64,000 nucleotides of DNA from Vibrio fortis (GCF_024347475.1 NZ_AP025487.1:2356001-2420000), one strand, 5' to 3'. Numbered from the stretch's first letter, positions 20,325 through 29,979 are shown. Program-made: numbers and translations. Notes: generated by a model from the letters alone, not told the origin.

Positions 20325-20430
20325 CAAGAGATTCCCTACTCCTTCCTTCGTCAGTCTAGGGAATGACGATAGGAATAAACTATGCCGTCATCCCCAAGAG
20401 CGAGGGACGAGTGAGTTGGGGATCTCTCGA
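20325..20430. repeat. Two palindromic elements, REP-like intergenic repeat
   Basis: ATTCCCTA/TAGGGAAT (20331-20364) is followed by ATCCCCAA/TTGGGGAT (20390-20423), each preceded or followed by CTCT/GAGA and GTCA/TGAC edges. The layout resembles the dispersed palindromes often found between Vibrio genes. No second copy is present in this window. The rest of the 20174-20509 gap holds no gene. Confidence 0.5.
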
Positions 20431-20509
20431 AGCGTATAGAAAAACTTACGAAATTCCCCATAGGTTTGAGGAGTACTCTCTACACGCATCCCTCATCCCG
20501 TATCTGCTC

Positions 20510-21268
20510 TTATACCGGATTATCAATATCAATGAACTCAACATCCAAGCCGTGCTCTTTTGCCAGCCACTCGCCTAGTGCTTTAATACCGTAGCGCTCC
20601 GTTGCATGGTGACCCGCCGCGAAGTAGTGAATATCTTGCTCACGTGCAGAGTAAGTGGTGCGTTCTGAGATCTCACCCGAAATAAATGCATCTAAGCCAT
20701 TAGCTGCTGCGAGCTCAATGTAGTCTTGGCCTCCACCAGTACACCAACCTACCGTTTCAATCATCTTATCAGCGTTGTCTGGAGCAATATGCAGTGGTTG
20801 ACGGTTCAAAACTTGATTAATCTTCTCTGCAAACTCAGCACCTGTCATCGGTTTAAGTAACTTACCAAACATAGCGACAGATTGTGGGTGCCCTTCTAGA
20901 CCACCTTCTACTTCAATCTCAAGCAGTCGAGCTAGCTCTGCGTTATTACCTAACTCCGGATGAATGTCTAAAGGCAAGTGGTAACCCATAAGGTTGATAT
21001 CGTTTTTAATCAAAGTACGGATACGCTTACCTTTCATACCACGAATCGGCTCAGGTTCACCTTTCCAGAAGTAACCGTGATGAACAAGCAGTGCATCGGC
21101 ATTGAGCTCAACTGCTTTGTCGATCAAAGCTTGAGAAGCAGTAACGCCTGTGACCACACGTTTTACTTCAGACGCACCCTCGACTTGAAGACCATTTGGG
21201 CTGTAATCTTTAATTAATTGAGGTTGCAGCTTTTCGTTAAGAATTTTTTCTAGTTGTAGGTTATTCAT
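20510..21268 (-). CDS. Nif3-like dinuclear metal-centre protein (YbgI family)
   Basis: A 252-residue member of the Nif3/YbgI family, toroidal hexamers with a two-metal site; annotated as a GTP cyclohydrolase 1 type 2 homologue, though the true substrate is not settled. Metal-binding motifs are visible: LLVHHGYFWKGE (about 62), YHLPLDIHPELGNN (about 98), and near the end YFAAGHHATERYG (about 215). It ends close to the palindromic repeat and is divergent from the DUF1853 gene. Confidence 0.92.
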   Translation of the reverse strand: MNNLQLEKILNEKLQPQLIKDYSPNGLQVEGASEVKRVVTGVTASQALIDKAVELNADALLVHHGYFWKGEPEPIRGMKGKRIRTLIKNDINLMGYHLPLDIHPELGNNAELARLLEIEVEGGLEGHPQSVAMFGKLLKPMTGAEFAEKINQVLNRQPLHIAPDNADKMIETVGWCTGGGQDYIELAAANGLDAFISGEISERTTYSAREQDIHYFAAGHHATERYGIKALGEWLAKEHGLDVEFIDIDNPV

Positions 21269-21373
21269 TGCTTGTTCCAGCTTACATTTTTGATAACGTG
21301 GTTATATCAATTTACAGATAGAATGTCGAAAGCATCGTAAGGTCTTTGATACTAACCAACCAGTGAGGATTTG

Positions 21374-22132
21374 ATGGCGTCATTACAACGATTTTTCCAA
21401 TGGATCATGGAGTCACCGCCACTATTGGAGTGCAAACAGCCTGTCAGTGACTTAACGCAATTTTCGTCACCTCTCGCACTACCAAACGACCATCAGTATC
21501 AAGGCAACCCAAGACTTGGATTTGTTTATCAACACTTGTGTCAAACCTTGATTGAGAACTCTCCGCACTACTCCATCGCTCATGACGAGATTCAAATCAA
21601 TGTTGATGGCCGAACCTTGGGGGCGATCGACTTTATATTGGAAGATAAACGCAGTGCCCGCTTGGAACATTGGGAAGTGGCAATCAAGTTTTATCTGCTT
21701 CATGAAGATACTTGGTACGGCCCGAATGCGCATGACCAACTCGACAAGAAGTTTGATCGTATGCTGAGCCACCAGCTTAAAATGTCGAGTTCGGAGGCGT
21801 TTCGCGCTCAGTACCCAGATCTAAATATTCAATCGCAACATCTGTTAATGCAAGGTCGCTTGTATACCAACCCTTTTCTTGAACAAGATGTTCCCACTCA
21901 CTGCTTGGGCTTTGCCATTAACGCGTCACAAGTGAATGGCTACTGGTGTTATCAAAACCAAGCTCACCTGATTGAAGAAACGCTATATCCATTAACTAAG
22001 AACCAGTGGGCTTCAGGTACCGACAATTTCGAGCAATCACCCATTACAGAGTTTGGCGATCGCTTCGTACATGGCCAAACAAAATCAGGTCAATTCTGGT
22101 TCGTGATGCCTGAGCGCTGGCCACATGGATAA
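21374..22132 (+). CDS. DUF1853 family protein
   Basis: A 252-residue cytoplasmic protein of the DUF1853 family (COG3782), function unknown. The pattern includes NPRLGFVYQHLCQTLIE, then a beta region with GAIDFILEDKRSARLEHWEVAIKFYL, whose D..E..H-E.K spacing recalls PD-(D/E)XK nuclease folds; that link is my inference. The ATG at 21374 is preferred over the TTG one codon earlier because GAGGA lies at a fitting distance. Confidence 0.85.
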   Translation: MASLQRFFQWIMESPPLLECKQPVSDLTQFSSPLALPNDHQYQGNPRLGFVYQHLCQTLIENSPHYSIAHDEIQINVDGRTLGAIDFILEDKRSARLEHWEVAIKFYLLHEDTWYGPNAHDQLDKKFDRMLSHQLKMSSSEAFRAQYPDLNIQSQHLLMQGRLYTNPFLEQDVPTHCLGFAINASQVNGYWCYQNQAHLIEETLYPLTKNQWASGTDNFEQSPITEFGDRFVHGQTKSGQFWFVMPERWPHG

Positions 22133-22151
22133 AGCTATTTTCTAAGTGGTA

Positions 22152-22190
22152 CAAAAAAGGGTTGATGCTTTCACATCAACCCTTCTATTT
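22152..22190 (-). terminator. Terminator of pgm, shared with the DUF1853 gene
   Basis: A perfect 11-bp stem AAGGGTTGATG/CATCAACCCTT (22157-22184). Six T follow on the minus strand, fewer on the plus strand. The arm GGGTTGATG is the same as in the gltA terminator. Confidence 0.8.
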
Positions 22191-22209
22191 ATCCAAAATC
22201 GATTACCGA

Positions 22210-23856
22210 TTATAGACCTGCTGCAGCAAATACTTGATTCACAATCTCTTGCGCTTCTGCTTCAATTTGCTTCAGATGCTCTTCACCCTTAAAGCTCTCA
22301 CAGTAGATCTTGTAGATGTCTTCTGTACCTGAAGGGCGAGCTGCAAACCAACCGTTTTCAGTTGTCACTTTAAGGCCGCCAATTGCTGCGCCATTACCAG
22401 GAGCGTGCGTTAGACGAGCTGTGATTGCATCGCCCGCCAGTGTTTCTGCCGCTACCATTTCTGGCGATAGCTTTTTAAGAACGTCTTTTTGAGGACCGTT
22501 AGCGACAGCTTGAATACGGTTGTACTTAGACTCACCGTGTTTCGCCGCTAGCTCTTCATAGTAATCTTGTGGGTTCTTACCTGTAACCGCAGTGATTTCA
22601 GCAGCAAGTAGACAAAGGATAATACCATCTTTGTCTGTTGACCATGGTGTACCATCTTTACGTAGGAATGAAGCACCTGCAGACTCTTCACCACCAAAGC
22701 CGAACGTACCGTTGTATAGGCCATCAACAAACCACTTAAAGCCCACTGGAACTTCGCAAAGCTCACGTCCAAGGTCTGCAACCACACGGTCAATCAGCGC
22801 ACTTGATACTAGAGTTTTACCTACAGCAACATCCGCAGCCCAACCTTCACGATGACGGTACAAGTAATCAATACATACCGCTAGGAAGTGGTTCGGGTTC
22901 ATTAGGCCTTTCGGTGTCACGATGCCGTGGCGATCGTAATCAGGGTCATTACCAAACGCTAAGTCATACTCATCTTTCAGTGCAAGTAGACCTGCCATTG
23001 CGTAAGGAGAAGAACAGTCCATACGAACCACGCCATCTTTATCGAGAGACATGAATTGGAAAGATGGATCAATCGCTTCGCTAACTAGTGTTAGGTCAAG
23101 GTTGTATGCTTTACCGATTTGACGCCAGTAGTCGATACCACTACCACCTAGTGGATCAACACCAATTTTTAGGTTTGCTTTCTGAATCGCTTCCATATCG
23201 ATAACGTTTACTAGATCATCGATATAAGGCTTAACCAAATCCATCTCTACAAACAGTTCCGATGCTTTTGCATCTACAAGAGACATGCGTTTCACACCTT
23301 GCAAGCCTTCCGCAATCAGCACATTTGCACGATCTTCGATAGCTTGAGTCAGCTCAGCTTCTGCCGGGCCGCCGTGCACTGGGTTGTACTTGATGCCGCC
23401 ATCTTGCGGTGGGTTGTGAGATGGCGTAATCACGATACCGTCAGCCTTATCTTCATGCTTAAGGTTGTACGTTAGAATCGCGTGAGAAACGCCAGGTGTC
23501 GGTGTGTAACCGTTGTCTTGCTGAGTGATGACTTGAACGCCATTGGCAACAAGCACTTCAACAACACTAGAGAATGCTGGCTCAGAAAGCGCGTGTGTAT
23601 CTTTACCTACAAACAGAGGACCTGTTGTGCCCTGCTCTGCACGCACTTCTGCTACAGCTTGAGCAATAGCAAGAATATGGTTTTCGTTAAATGTTGATTT
23701 GTCTGCTGTACCACGGTGACCTGAAGTACCAAACTGGACTTTGTGGTCAGGGTTAGAAGCATCCGGTTGCTGTAAGAAATAGTTCGCAACTAAAGCCGGG
23801 ATATTATGAAGATCTTCCTGCTGAGCTTTCTGCCCGGCACGAGGGTGCATAGCCAT
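22210..23856 (-). CDS. pgm: Phosphoglucomutase, alpha-D-glucose specific
   Basis: Interconverts glucose 1-phosphate and glucose 6-phosphate. From the ATG at 23856 the protein has 548 residues, close to E. coli Pgm, and begins [16 protein letters not shown]; an upstream extension of 11 codons lacks a ribosome site, whereas AAGGATGTCAAA precedes this ATG. Motifs: [10 protein letters not shown], the phosphoserine loop ITPSHNPP (about 145), the metal loop [10 protein letters not shown] (about 304) and the phosphate-binding [12 protein letters not shown] (about 505). Confidence 0.96.
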   Translation of the reverse strand: MAMHPRAGQKAQQEDLHNIPALVANYFLQQPDASNPDHKVQFGTSGHRGTADKSTFNENHILAIAQAVAEVRAEQGTTGPLFVGKDTHALSEPAFSSVVEVLVANGVQVITQQDNGYTPTPGVSHAILTYNLKHEDKADGIVITPSHNPPQDGGIKYNPVHGGPAEAELTQAIEDRANVLIAEGLQGVKRMSLVDAKASELFVEMDLVKPYIDDLVNVIDMEAIQKANLKIGVDPLGGSGIDYWRQIGKAYNLDLTLVSEAIDPSFQFMSLDKDGVVRMDCSSPYAMAGLLALKDEYDLAFGNDPDYDRHGIVTPKGLMNPNHFLAVCIDYLYRHREGWAADVAVGKTLVSSALIDRVVADLGRELCEVPVGFKWFVDGLYNGTFGFGGEESAGASFLRKDGTPWSTDKDGIILCLLAAEITAVTGKNPQDYYEELAAKHGESKYNRIQAVANGPQKDVLKKLSPEMVAAETLAGDAITARLTHAPGNGAAIGGLKVTTENGWFAARPSGTEDIYKIYCESFKGEEHLKQIEAEAQEIVNQVFAAAGL

Positions 23857-23881
23857 TTTGACATCCTTATATACAAAATTA

Positions 23882-23933
23882 AAAAACAAAAAAACCTCAT
23901 AATATCTTCTTTAGCATGGATATTATGAGGTTT
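23882..23933 (-). terminator. Strong hairpin between seqA and pgm
   Basis: The perfect 15-bp stem AAACCTCATAATATC/GATATTATGAGGTTT (23892-23933) has a 12-base loop and is followed on the minus strand by TTTTGTTTTTT. It should end most seqA transcripts or attenuate read-through into pgm. Confidence 0.8.
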
Positions 23934-23946
23934 AAATCAGATTTCC

Positions 23947-24495
23947 TTAGATTGAACCTGTTACTTTTTCTATTAGTTCAGCTTGGAAATTCATGCGACT
24001 CATCAACTGTTCAACCATCTGTCTTTTGCGACTCGTGTTGTTGTTGGTGATTACCCAGAATGGGCTGTGTGGAATCGCTTTTGGCTTAGTCGTATTGCCG
24101 TTAGCCAATAGTGTCGCTTCATTGTCTGCGAAGTAGACACGCTTGCGACCTTTCACTTGAGTCGCTTCTGAAAAGCTCGCTGGGTCAATTTTATGCAGTG
24201 TCGATAGCACCAGCATGAAACGATCAATGGCTTTCTTTAAAGAGGCAAATTCATCTGAAATAAGCAGAGAGCGCATCTCTTTTACGCCATCTAGCTTCTC
24301 AGGAGTAACTGGAGTAAAGCCTACTTCCTTACTCACAACGATACCTTTCGGCTCCACGATCTCTTCAGCCGGAGCCAAGCCTTGGTTATCCACCTGCAAT
24401 AAGCGGCGCAGAATATCTGAAGCACTTTCGCCGATACGTTCTGTCTGACCCGCGATATAACGGTATAGGTCCTCATCAACCTCAATTGTTTTCAT
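23947..24495 (-). CDS. seqA: Replication initiation negative regulator SeqA
   Basis: Binds hemimethylated GATC sites and sequesters oriC after initiation. The 182-residue protein has the N-terminal multimerisation domain MKTIEVDEDLYRYIAGQTERI, a Pro/Val-rich linker (about 50-70) and the C-terminal DNA-binding domain with RKRVYFADNEATLLANGNTT. Its gene sits before pgm as in E. coli (seqA-pgm). It is divergent from ybfF. Confidence 0.96.
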   Translation of the reverse strand: MKTIEVDEDLYRYIAGQTERIGESASDILRRLLQVDNQGLAPAEEIVEPKGIVVSKEVGFTPVTPEKLDGVKEMRSLLISDEFASLKKAIDRFMLVLSTLHKIDPASFSEATQVKGRKRVYFADNEATLLANGNTTKPKAIPHSPFWVITNNNTSRKRQMVEQLMSRMNFQAELIEKVTGSI

Positions 24496-24588
24496 TCGCT
24501 TTTCACAATCTCAATGTTTAAACTCTGGGGGATTATAGCGAGATCCGCGCGGATACTCTACGTCAAACCCACCATGAATAAGATAAAA

Positions 24589-25350
24589 ATGTCTGTACAG
24601 CTCAACTATAAATTGGAAGGTGAGGGTCACACCATCGTTTTGATCCATGGATTATTCGGCAATCTGGATAATTTAGGCCTACTTGCTCGCGATCTTAAAA
24701 TCGATCATCAGGTACTTAGCATTGATCTACGTAACCATGGTGTATCACCACACAGCGACACGCACGATTACCGCTCAATGGCCAGTGACGTCGCGCAGCT
24801 ATTAATGTCACTTAACATCTCTAACCCAACCGTCATTGGGCATTCCATGGGTGGCAAAGTAGCAATGGCGCTGACCGAGTTAGTAGAAATCAATAAACTG
24901 ATTGTGCTCGACATGGCACCTGTCGCTTATACACAGAGCCGCCATGACAACGTACTTGCAGGTCTCAATGCGGTCATTCAAGAACAACCGACCTCTCGCT
25001 CCGAAGCTCTCCAAGTGTTAGCTCGACATATTGAGATTGATGGTGTGCGACAGTTTTTAACTAAATCACTCTACAAAAATGAGCAAGGCATCATGGTCTG
25101 GCGCTTTAACGTGGCTTCACTTGAAGCCAACTACGCCAACATTATTGGCTGGGAACCTATTGAGAAAACCAGCGTCAAAACTCTACTTATTAAGGGCGGC
25201 GATTCTGACTACTTGATGCCAGAACACCAATCCATGGTTCAGCAACAGTTTTCTAATGTAAAAGCGCACGTGATCGCCAATACGGGTCACTGGTTACATG
25301 CTGAAAAACCAAAAGAAGTGCTACGAGCTATTCGCAAGTTTTTGAGCTAA
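24589..25350 (+). CDS. ybfF: Alpha/beta-hydrolase esterase YbfF
   Basis: Alpha/beta-fold esterase acting on acyl esters such as acyl-CoA type substrates in E. coli. From the ATG at 24589 it has 253 residues, as in E. coli. The oxyanion region is LIHGLFGNLDNLG, the nucleophile elbow GHSMGGKV (Ser about 91), and the catalytic His is in NTGHWLHAEKP (about 235). Longer starts exist in frame (24574 or 24514) but add residues not found in relatives. It is divergent from seqA as in E. coli. Confidence 0.88.
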   Translation: MSVQLNYKLEGEGHTIVLIHGLFGNLDNLGLLARDLKIDHQVLSIDLRNHGVSPHSDTHDYRSMASDVAQLLMSLNISNPTVIGHSMGGKVAMALTELVEINKLIVLDMAPVAYTQSRHDNVLAGLNAVIQEQPTSRSEALQVLARHIEIDGVRQFLTKSLYKNEQGIMVWRFNVASLEANYANIIGWEPIEKTSVKTLLIKGGDSDYLMPEHQSMVQQQFSNVKAHVIANTGHWLHAEKPKEVLRAIRKFLS

Positions 25351-25480
25351 TACGCCCGGCTTTTTGAAAGAACTATCTCTATATCAACAGATAAATGAGA
25401 AGTCAGCGATTTCTGCGGATTAACTTTATCTCACAACAGTGATATAGTGCGCCCAAGCAAAATTGGTATATAAGGTTCCC

Positions 25481-25702
25481 ATGCTTTACGACTACATGAA
25501 CATCATTGAATCTATTGGTTTAGATCTTCTGTTTGCATCGATTTTCTTTCTAATCGGTATGGCAATTAAAGACGTTCTGAAACAGGGTAATGTTCCGGCA
25601 TTTGGTCGTCGAATCGTATGGTTAGTGCTGTTCCTTGGCTGCGCGGGTTTTATCGCCAAGGGAATAATTCAAGTGAGCTGGGAAGGTTCGGGGATCGGTT
25701 GA
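25481..25702 (+). CDS. DUF2788 family small membrane protein
   Basis: A 73-residue inner-membrane protein of the DUF2788 family, function unknown. Two hydrophobic helices lie at about residues 8-28 and 45-63, joined by a charged loop with KDVLKQGNVPAFGRR. The ATG at 25481 has AAGGTTCCC ahead of it; the in-frame TTG six codons earlier does not. It lies just before fldA, a usual neighbour. Confidence 0.85.
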   Translation: MLYDYMNIIESIGLDLLFASIFFLIGMAIKDVLKQGNVPAFGRRIVWLVLFLGCAGFIAKGIIQVSWEGSGIG

Positions 25703-25757
25703 TTCTCGCCCAAACTTTATTACACCGACAACAGACAAAATGAAAGGTAATGATTCT

Positions 25758-26291
25758 ATGGCAAGTGTAGGTCTCTTCTTCGGTAGCGATACAGGTAACA
25801 CTGAAGCTGTTGCAAAGATGATTCAAAAGCAATTGAGCAAGCAGCTCGTTCATGTTCAAGACATTGCAAAAAGCAGCAAAGAAGATATCGATAACTTCGA
25901 CCTGCTTCTTCTAGGTATCCCTACGTGGTATTACGGTGAAGCACAATGTGATTGGGATGACTTTTTCCCAGAGCTAGAAGCAATCGACTTCTCGACTAAG
26001 CTAGTAGCTATCTTTGGTTGTGGTGACCAAGAAGATTACGCTGAGTACTTCTGTGATGCTATGGGTACGATCCGCGATATCGTTGAAGCGAAAGGCGGCA
26101 CTATCCTTGGTTACACATCAACTGAAGGTTACGAGTTCGAAGCATCTAAAGCACTTGTTGAAGGCGACGACAGCCAATTCGTTGGTCTATGTATCGATGA
26201 AGATCGTCAACCAGAACTGACTGACGAGCGCGTATCAAACTGGGTTAAGCAAATCCACGAAGAGATGTGCCTAGCAGAGCTAGAAGACTAA
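25758..26291 (+). CDS. fldA: Flavodoxin FldA
   Basis: Soluble one-electron carrier with FMN, 177 residues. The phosphate loop GSDTGNTEAVAK lies at residues 9-20. The FMN-flanking aromatic positions are in PTWYYGEAQCDWDDF (about 56) and FGCGDQEDYAEYFCDA (about 88). The ATG at 25758, eight bases after AAAGGTAA, gives the family start MASVGLFFG. It is followed by a strong terminator and lies upstream of fur, as in E. coli. Confidence 0.96.
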   Translation: MASVGLFFGSDTGNTEAVAKMIQKQLSKQLVHVQDIAKSSKEDIDNFDLLLLGIPTWYYGEAQCDWDDFFPELEAIDFSTKLVAIFGCGDQEDYAEYFCDAMGTIRDIVEAKGGTILGYTSTEGYEFEASKALVEGDDSQFVGLCIDEDRQPELTDERVSNWVKQIHEEMCLAELED

Positions 26292-26318
26292 TCAGTCTGT
26301 CTGCTAACTGAAGTTATT

Positions 26319-26347
26319 AAAAAACCTCCCGCTCGGAGGTTTTTTTG
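26319..26347 (+). terminator. Terminator of fldA
   Basis: A stem AAAACCTCC/GGAGGTTTT (26321-26343) followed by TTTT, 28 bases after the fldA stop. Confidence 0.85.
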
Positions 26348-26385
26348 TATCTATTTCTTTCAAACCACAGTTAAAGACATTAGTA

Positions 26386-26886
26386 CTAAGCCTCAACTGG
26401 CTCGTCATCCTCTCTAAATTGAGGTTTTTTCCTAACGTACAAAGTACGTTGTATTTCGGACACCACCTGCCCCTTGCTGTCTTTCACATAAATGACAAAT
26501 TCTGGGAAGCACTTTTCACCTAACTGAGTTTGACGATAGATGTCGTCCAATTGACCTTGTGTAATTTCAAACTCGGCATGCAAATCCGATTGACCCGGTT
26601 TGATAAAGTTAATGCTCGCTTCTTTGTCCCATACGTAATAGCGTTCACCAAGAATTCCCATTAACATCAATGAGTAAACAGGATCGGTAAGCGAGAAAAT
26701 ACTGCCACCATACTGAGTGCGATTGGCATTTTTGTTCCACCAGCGTAGCTTAAGTACAGTTTTTACAACTCGGAAGTCAGAGCTAATGTGTTTGATTTTG
26801 ATTCCAGCCCCCCAAAATGGTGGCCAAATATTGAGCGCAAACTTAACGATATTGGGTTTATAGATTCTAGCGAGTTGCTTGTTCAT
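26386..26886 (-). CDS. DUF4442 hotdog-fold protein, putative thioesterase
   Basis: A 166-residue protein of the DUF4442 family, which belongs to the hotdog/thioesterase fold group. Visible are RVVKTVLKLRWWNKNANRTQYGGSIF, where the N.N-G segment lies where hotdog thioesterases bind substrate, and the central helix SLTDPVYSLMLMGIL. The substrate is unknown. It stands alone between fldA and fur, on the opposite strand. Confidence 0.8.
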   Translation of the reverse strand: MNKQLARIYKPNIVKFALNIWPPFWGAGIKIKHISSDFRVVKTVLKLRWWNKNANRTQYGGSIFSLTDPVYSLMLMGILGERYYVWDKEASINFIKPGQSDLHAEFEITQGQLDDIYRQTQLGEKCFPEFVIYVKDSKGQVVSEIQRTLYVRKKPQFREDDEPVEA

Positions 26887-27094
26887 TACGATCTTCCATG
26901 TTCTGTTTTTAATTCACCACCATGATAACTGGTCGTACCTCCAATATAAGAGAGATATTTAGAATTTACAAAACAGATTGTGATGTAAGTGAGTAACCCT
27001 TTGAAGTTCGTGGTTTATTGTTGTGGTCGAGTATCCTATAATAATGGGAATATTGAATTCTGTTAATTGCTGCAGATCATCAACAGGAAAGTAT

Positions 27095-27544
27095 ATGTCA
27101 GACAACAATCAAGCGCTAAAAGATGCTGGTCTTAAAGTGACCCTCCCAAGGCTCAAAATTCTAGAAGTATTACAACAGCCAGACTGCCAACACATTAGTG
27201 CTGAAGACTTGTATAAAAAGCTAATCGACTTAGGTGAAGAGATTGGCCTTGCGACCGTTTATCGAGTTCTTAACCAATTCGATGACGCTGGCATTGTAAC
27301 TCGCCACCACTTCGAAGGCGGTAAGTCTGTATTCGAACTATCAACGCAGCACCATCACGATCACCTTGTTTGTTTAGACTGTGGTGAAGTGATTGAATTC
27401 TCTGACGATATCATCGAAGAGAGACAAAAAGAGATTGCTAAGCGTTACAACGTTCAGCTAACCAACCACAGTTTATACTTATACGGTAAAAGTATGTCGG
27501 GTGATTGCAAAGGCAACCCAGACGCACACAAACCGAAGAAATAA
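27095..27544 (+). CDS. fur: Ferric uptake regulator Fur
   Basis: Fe(II)-dependent repressor of iron uptake genes, including the feoAB of this window. From ATG 27095 (after CAGGAAAG) it has 149 residues and starts MSDNNQALKDAGLKVT. The winged helix covers about residues 1-80 with LATVYRVLNQFDDAG; metal ligands lie in HHHDHLVCLDCGEV (about 87-97) and in the C-terminal half with TNHSLYLYGK. The C-terminal second Cys pair is absent, as in E. coli-type Fur. A possible -10 TATAAT lies at 27037. Confidence 0.97.
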   Translation: MSDNNQALKDAGLKVTLPRLKILEVLQQPDCQHISAEDLYKKLIDLGEEIGLATVYRVLNQFDDAGIVTRHHFEGGKSVFELSTQHHHDHLVCLDCGEVIEFSDDIIEERQKEIAKRYNVQLTNHSLYLYGKSMSGDCKGNPDAHKPKK

Positions 27545-27576
27545 AAAAACGCTGGCCTTGGTCAGCGTTTTTTATT
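27542..27576 (+). terminator. Terminator of fur
   Basis: The stem AAAACGCTGGCC/GGTCAGCGTTTT (one G-T pair) ends in a run of T. It directly abuts the start of the next gene (ATG at 27585). Confidence 0.8.
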
Positions 27577-27584
27577 TGTCCATC

Positions 27585-28220
27585 ATGAATATTACCTCGA
27601 CTTCATCCACTCCAAATGGCTTCACACTGATTGAAATGATCGTTGCTATAGCAATCATTGGCATCATAGCGGTTGTCGCCCTACCTCGGTTTCTTGGCAT
27701 TCAAAACGACAGTCGAATAGCCCAATTCCAAGCCGCAGAGTCACAATTTCAAACAGCCATTACTTACGCTCATAGTAAATGGCTGGTAAATGGCGGAGGC
27801 AGTTCTGAGATGAATGATTTACCTGGGTTTGGTGAAGACGAGAACGGCAATCCTCAGCTCGATATCAACGACGAAGGTTACCCACTAGGTACAACCAAAA
27901 ACAACCCTATGGGCGCACCATACAATATTGGTCAAGGTCATCAAGGCTGTGTTGATATCTGGAATGCGATTATGAACACTGAGCTCACCGTTACGACAGA
28001 TAGAGATAACTTCGAGGGCTTTGACTTTGTTTCGAGACGACAAAACTTAACCTTCGATACGAAAGAAGGTCAGCGAATAGAAAATGCTAAAGCAGTTTGT
28101 TATTACATTTATACCGCGATTGGCCATCATCGTAACCCCAATCGAGCAGAATACGTATTCTGGTATAACTCACGCACAGGTGAAATCACTAACAGTCGCC
28201 CAGAGGATGTGGCGCCTTAA
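27585..28220 (+). CDS. Type IV pilin-like (prepilin) protein
   Basis: A 211-residue protein with a class-III prepilin leader: a short 15-residue leader ending in Gly, cut before FTLIE, then the hydrophobic stem MIVAIAIIGIIAVVALP and a soluble head. Glu5 of the mature form is present. Head segments such as NNPMGAPYNIGQGHQGCVDIW suggest a disulfide with the later AVCYYIY. It may be a minor pilin or pseudopilin; no assembly genes are nearby. The ATG has no visible Shine-Dalgarno and lies nine bases behind the fur terminator, so translation or transcription from fur is doubtful. Confidence 0.8.
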   Translation: MNITSTSSTPNGFTLIEMIVAIAIIGIIAVVALPRFLGIQNDSRIAQFQAAESQFQTAITYAHSKWLVNGGGSSEMNDLPGFGEDENGNPQLDINDEGYPLGTTKNNPMGAPYNIGQGHQGCVDIWNAIMNTELTVTTDRDNFEGFDFVSRRQNLTFDTKEGQRIENAKAVCYYIYTAIGHHRNPNRAEYVFWYNSRTGEITNSRPEDVAP

Positions 28221-28260
28221 GCCAATAACCTCGACCTTTGATCTCCTTTCATCAAGACGT

Positions 28261-28289
28261 AAAAAAGCCGGCATCAACGCCGGCTTTTA
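28261..28289. terminator. Bidirectional terminator between the pilin gene and glnS
   Basis: A perfect stem AAAAGCCGGC/GCCGGCTTTT (28263-28288) with a 6-base loop and T-runs on both strands; the flanking genes converge. Confidence 0.85.
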
Positions 28290-28311
28290 ATATGTCTAAC
28301 AGAAGAGGCAA

Positions 28312-29979
28312 TTAAGCTTCTGTTTTACCCCAAGTATCACGTAGACCAACCGTACGGTTGAATACTAGCGCGTCTGCTTTAGAGTCTTTTGAATCAACAC
28401 AGAAGTAACCTGTACGCTCAAACTGGAAGCCTTGCTCTGGTGCTGCTTCTACCAAGCTTGGCTCAACGAAGCCATTCAGCTTAACCAGAGAGTCAGGGTT
28501 GATCGTTGCAGCGAAGTCATCCGCAGCAGCTGGGTTTGCGACTGTGAATAGACGATCATACAGACGAATCTCAGCAGGTAGTGCTTTGTCAGCTGATACC
28601 CAATGAATAACACCTTTCACTTTACGGCCATCTGCAGGGTTCTTACCTAGAGTTTCGTTATCGTAAGAACAGAAGATAGTAGTGATATTACCTTCTGCAT
28701 CTTTCTCAATACGCTCAGCTTTAATTACGTAAGCACCACGTAGACGAACTTCTTTGCCTAGAACCAAACGCTTGTATTTCTTGTTTGCTTCTTCACGGAA
28801 GTCATCACGCTCAATCCAAACTTCACGAGTAAACGGCACTTCACGAGTACCCATTTCTGGTTTATTCGGGTGGTTAGCAACCGTTAGCGTTTCTACTTTG
28901 TCTGCATCGTAGTTTTCGATCACGATTTTAACCGGATCTAGAACAGCCATTGCACGCGGCGCATTTTCGTTTAGGTCGTCGCGGATACAAGACTCAAGTG
29001 AACCGAACTCGATCATGTTCTCTTGCTTCGTGACACCGATACGCTTACAGAACTCACGGATTGACGCTGGCGTGAAGCCACGACGACGTAGACCAGAGAT
29101 CGTTGGCATACGTGGATCATCCCAACCGTTAACTAGGTTTTCAGTCACTAGTGTGTTCAGCTTACGCTTAGACATCACCGTGTACTCAAGGTTTAGGCGG
29201 CTGAACTCGTACTGACGCGGCTGACAATCGATCGTGATGTTATCTAGCACCCAATCGTATAGACGACGGTTGTCTTGGAATTCTAGTGTACAGATAGAGT
29301 GCGTAATGCCCTCTAGTGCATCAGAAATACAGTGTGTGAAGTCGTACATTGGGTAGATGCACCACTTGTCACCTGTTTGGTGGTGGTGAGCAAAACGCAC
29401 ACGGTAGATAACTGGATCGCGCATTACCATGAACGACGAGCTCATGTCGATCTTAGCACGCAGACACGCTTTACCTTCTTCAAAGCCACCGTCACGCATT
29501 TTTTCAAATAGCGCTAGGTTCTCTTCAGGGCTGCGATCGCGGTATGGGCTCGCTTTACCAGGCTCTTTTAGCGTGCCACGGTATTCACGGATCTGCTCAG
29601 GACTTAGCTCGTCAACGTACGCTAAGCCTTTATTAATTAATTCGACAGCGTAAGCGTAAAGCGTATCGAAGTAGTTTGAAGAGTAACAAATGTCACCAGA
29701 CCACTCGAAGCCTAACCAGCTTACATCATTCTTAATTGACTCAACGTATTCAACGTCTTCTTTTTCAGGGTTTGTATCATCGAAACGAAGATTACATTGT
29801 CCCTGGTAGTCCTGAGCAATACCAAAGTTCAAGCAGATAGATTTAGCGTGACCAATGTGCAGGTAACCGTTCGGCTCCGGCGGGAAACGAGTATGCACGC
29901 TAGTGTGTGTACCATCCGCTAAATCTTTATCAATAATTTGGCGAATGAAATTCGATGGACGAGCCTCAGCTTCACTCAT
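28312..29979 (-). CDS. glnS: Glutaminyl-tRNA synthetase
   Basis: Charges tRNA-Gln with glutamine, 555 residues, class I synthetase. The HIGH box is in [13 protein letters not shown] (about residue 34-46) and the KMSKS-type box is MSKRKLN (about 267). The C-terminal anticodon-binding beta barrels follow, with [11 protein letters not shown] near the end. The start follows TAGAGGTG. It is convergent with the pilin gene. Confidence 0.97.
   Translation of the reverse strand: MSEAEARPSNFIRQIIDKDLADGTHTSVHTRFPPEPNGYLHIGHAKSICLNFGIAQDYQGQCNLRFDDTNPEKEDVEYVESIKNDVSWLGFEWSGDICYSSNYFDTLYAYAVELINKGLAYVDELSPEQIREYRGTLKEPGKASPYRDRSPEENLALFEKMRDGGFEEGKACLRAKIDMSSSFMVMRDPVIYRVRFAHHHQTGDKWCIYPMYDFTHCISDALEGITHSICTLEFQDNRRLYDWVLDNITIDCQPRQYEFSRLNLEYTVMSKRKLNTLVTENLVNGWDDPRMPTISGLRRRGFTPASIREFCKRIGVTKQENMIEFGSLESCIRDDLNENAPRAMAVLDPVKIVIENYDADKVETLTVANHPNKPEMGTREVPFTREVWIERDDFREEANKKYKRLVLGKEVRLRGAYVIKAERIEKDAEGNITTIFCSYDNETLGKNPADGRKVKGVIHWVSADKALPAEIRLYDRLFTVANPAAADDFAATINPDSLVKLNGFVEPSLVEAAPEQGFQFERTGYFCVDSKDSKADALVFNRTVGLRDTWGKTEA

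Noticed and set aside
27030..27060. Possible Fur autoregulation box at the fur promoter
   Set aside because: The AT-rich stretch around TATAATAATGGGAATATT matches the Fur consensus poorly; only the -10 is believable.
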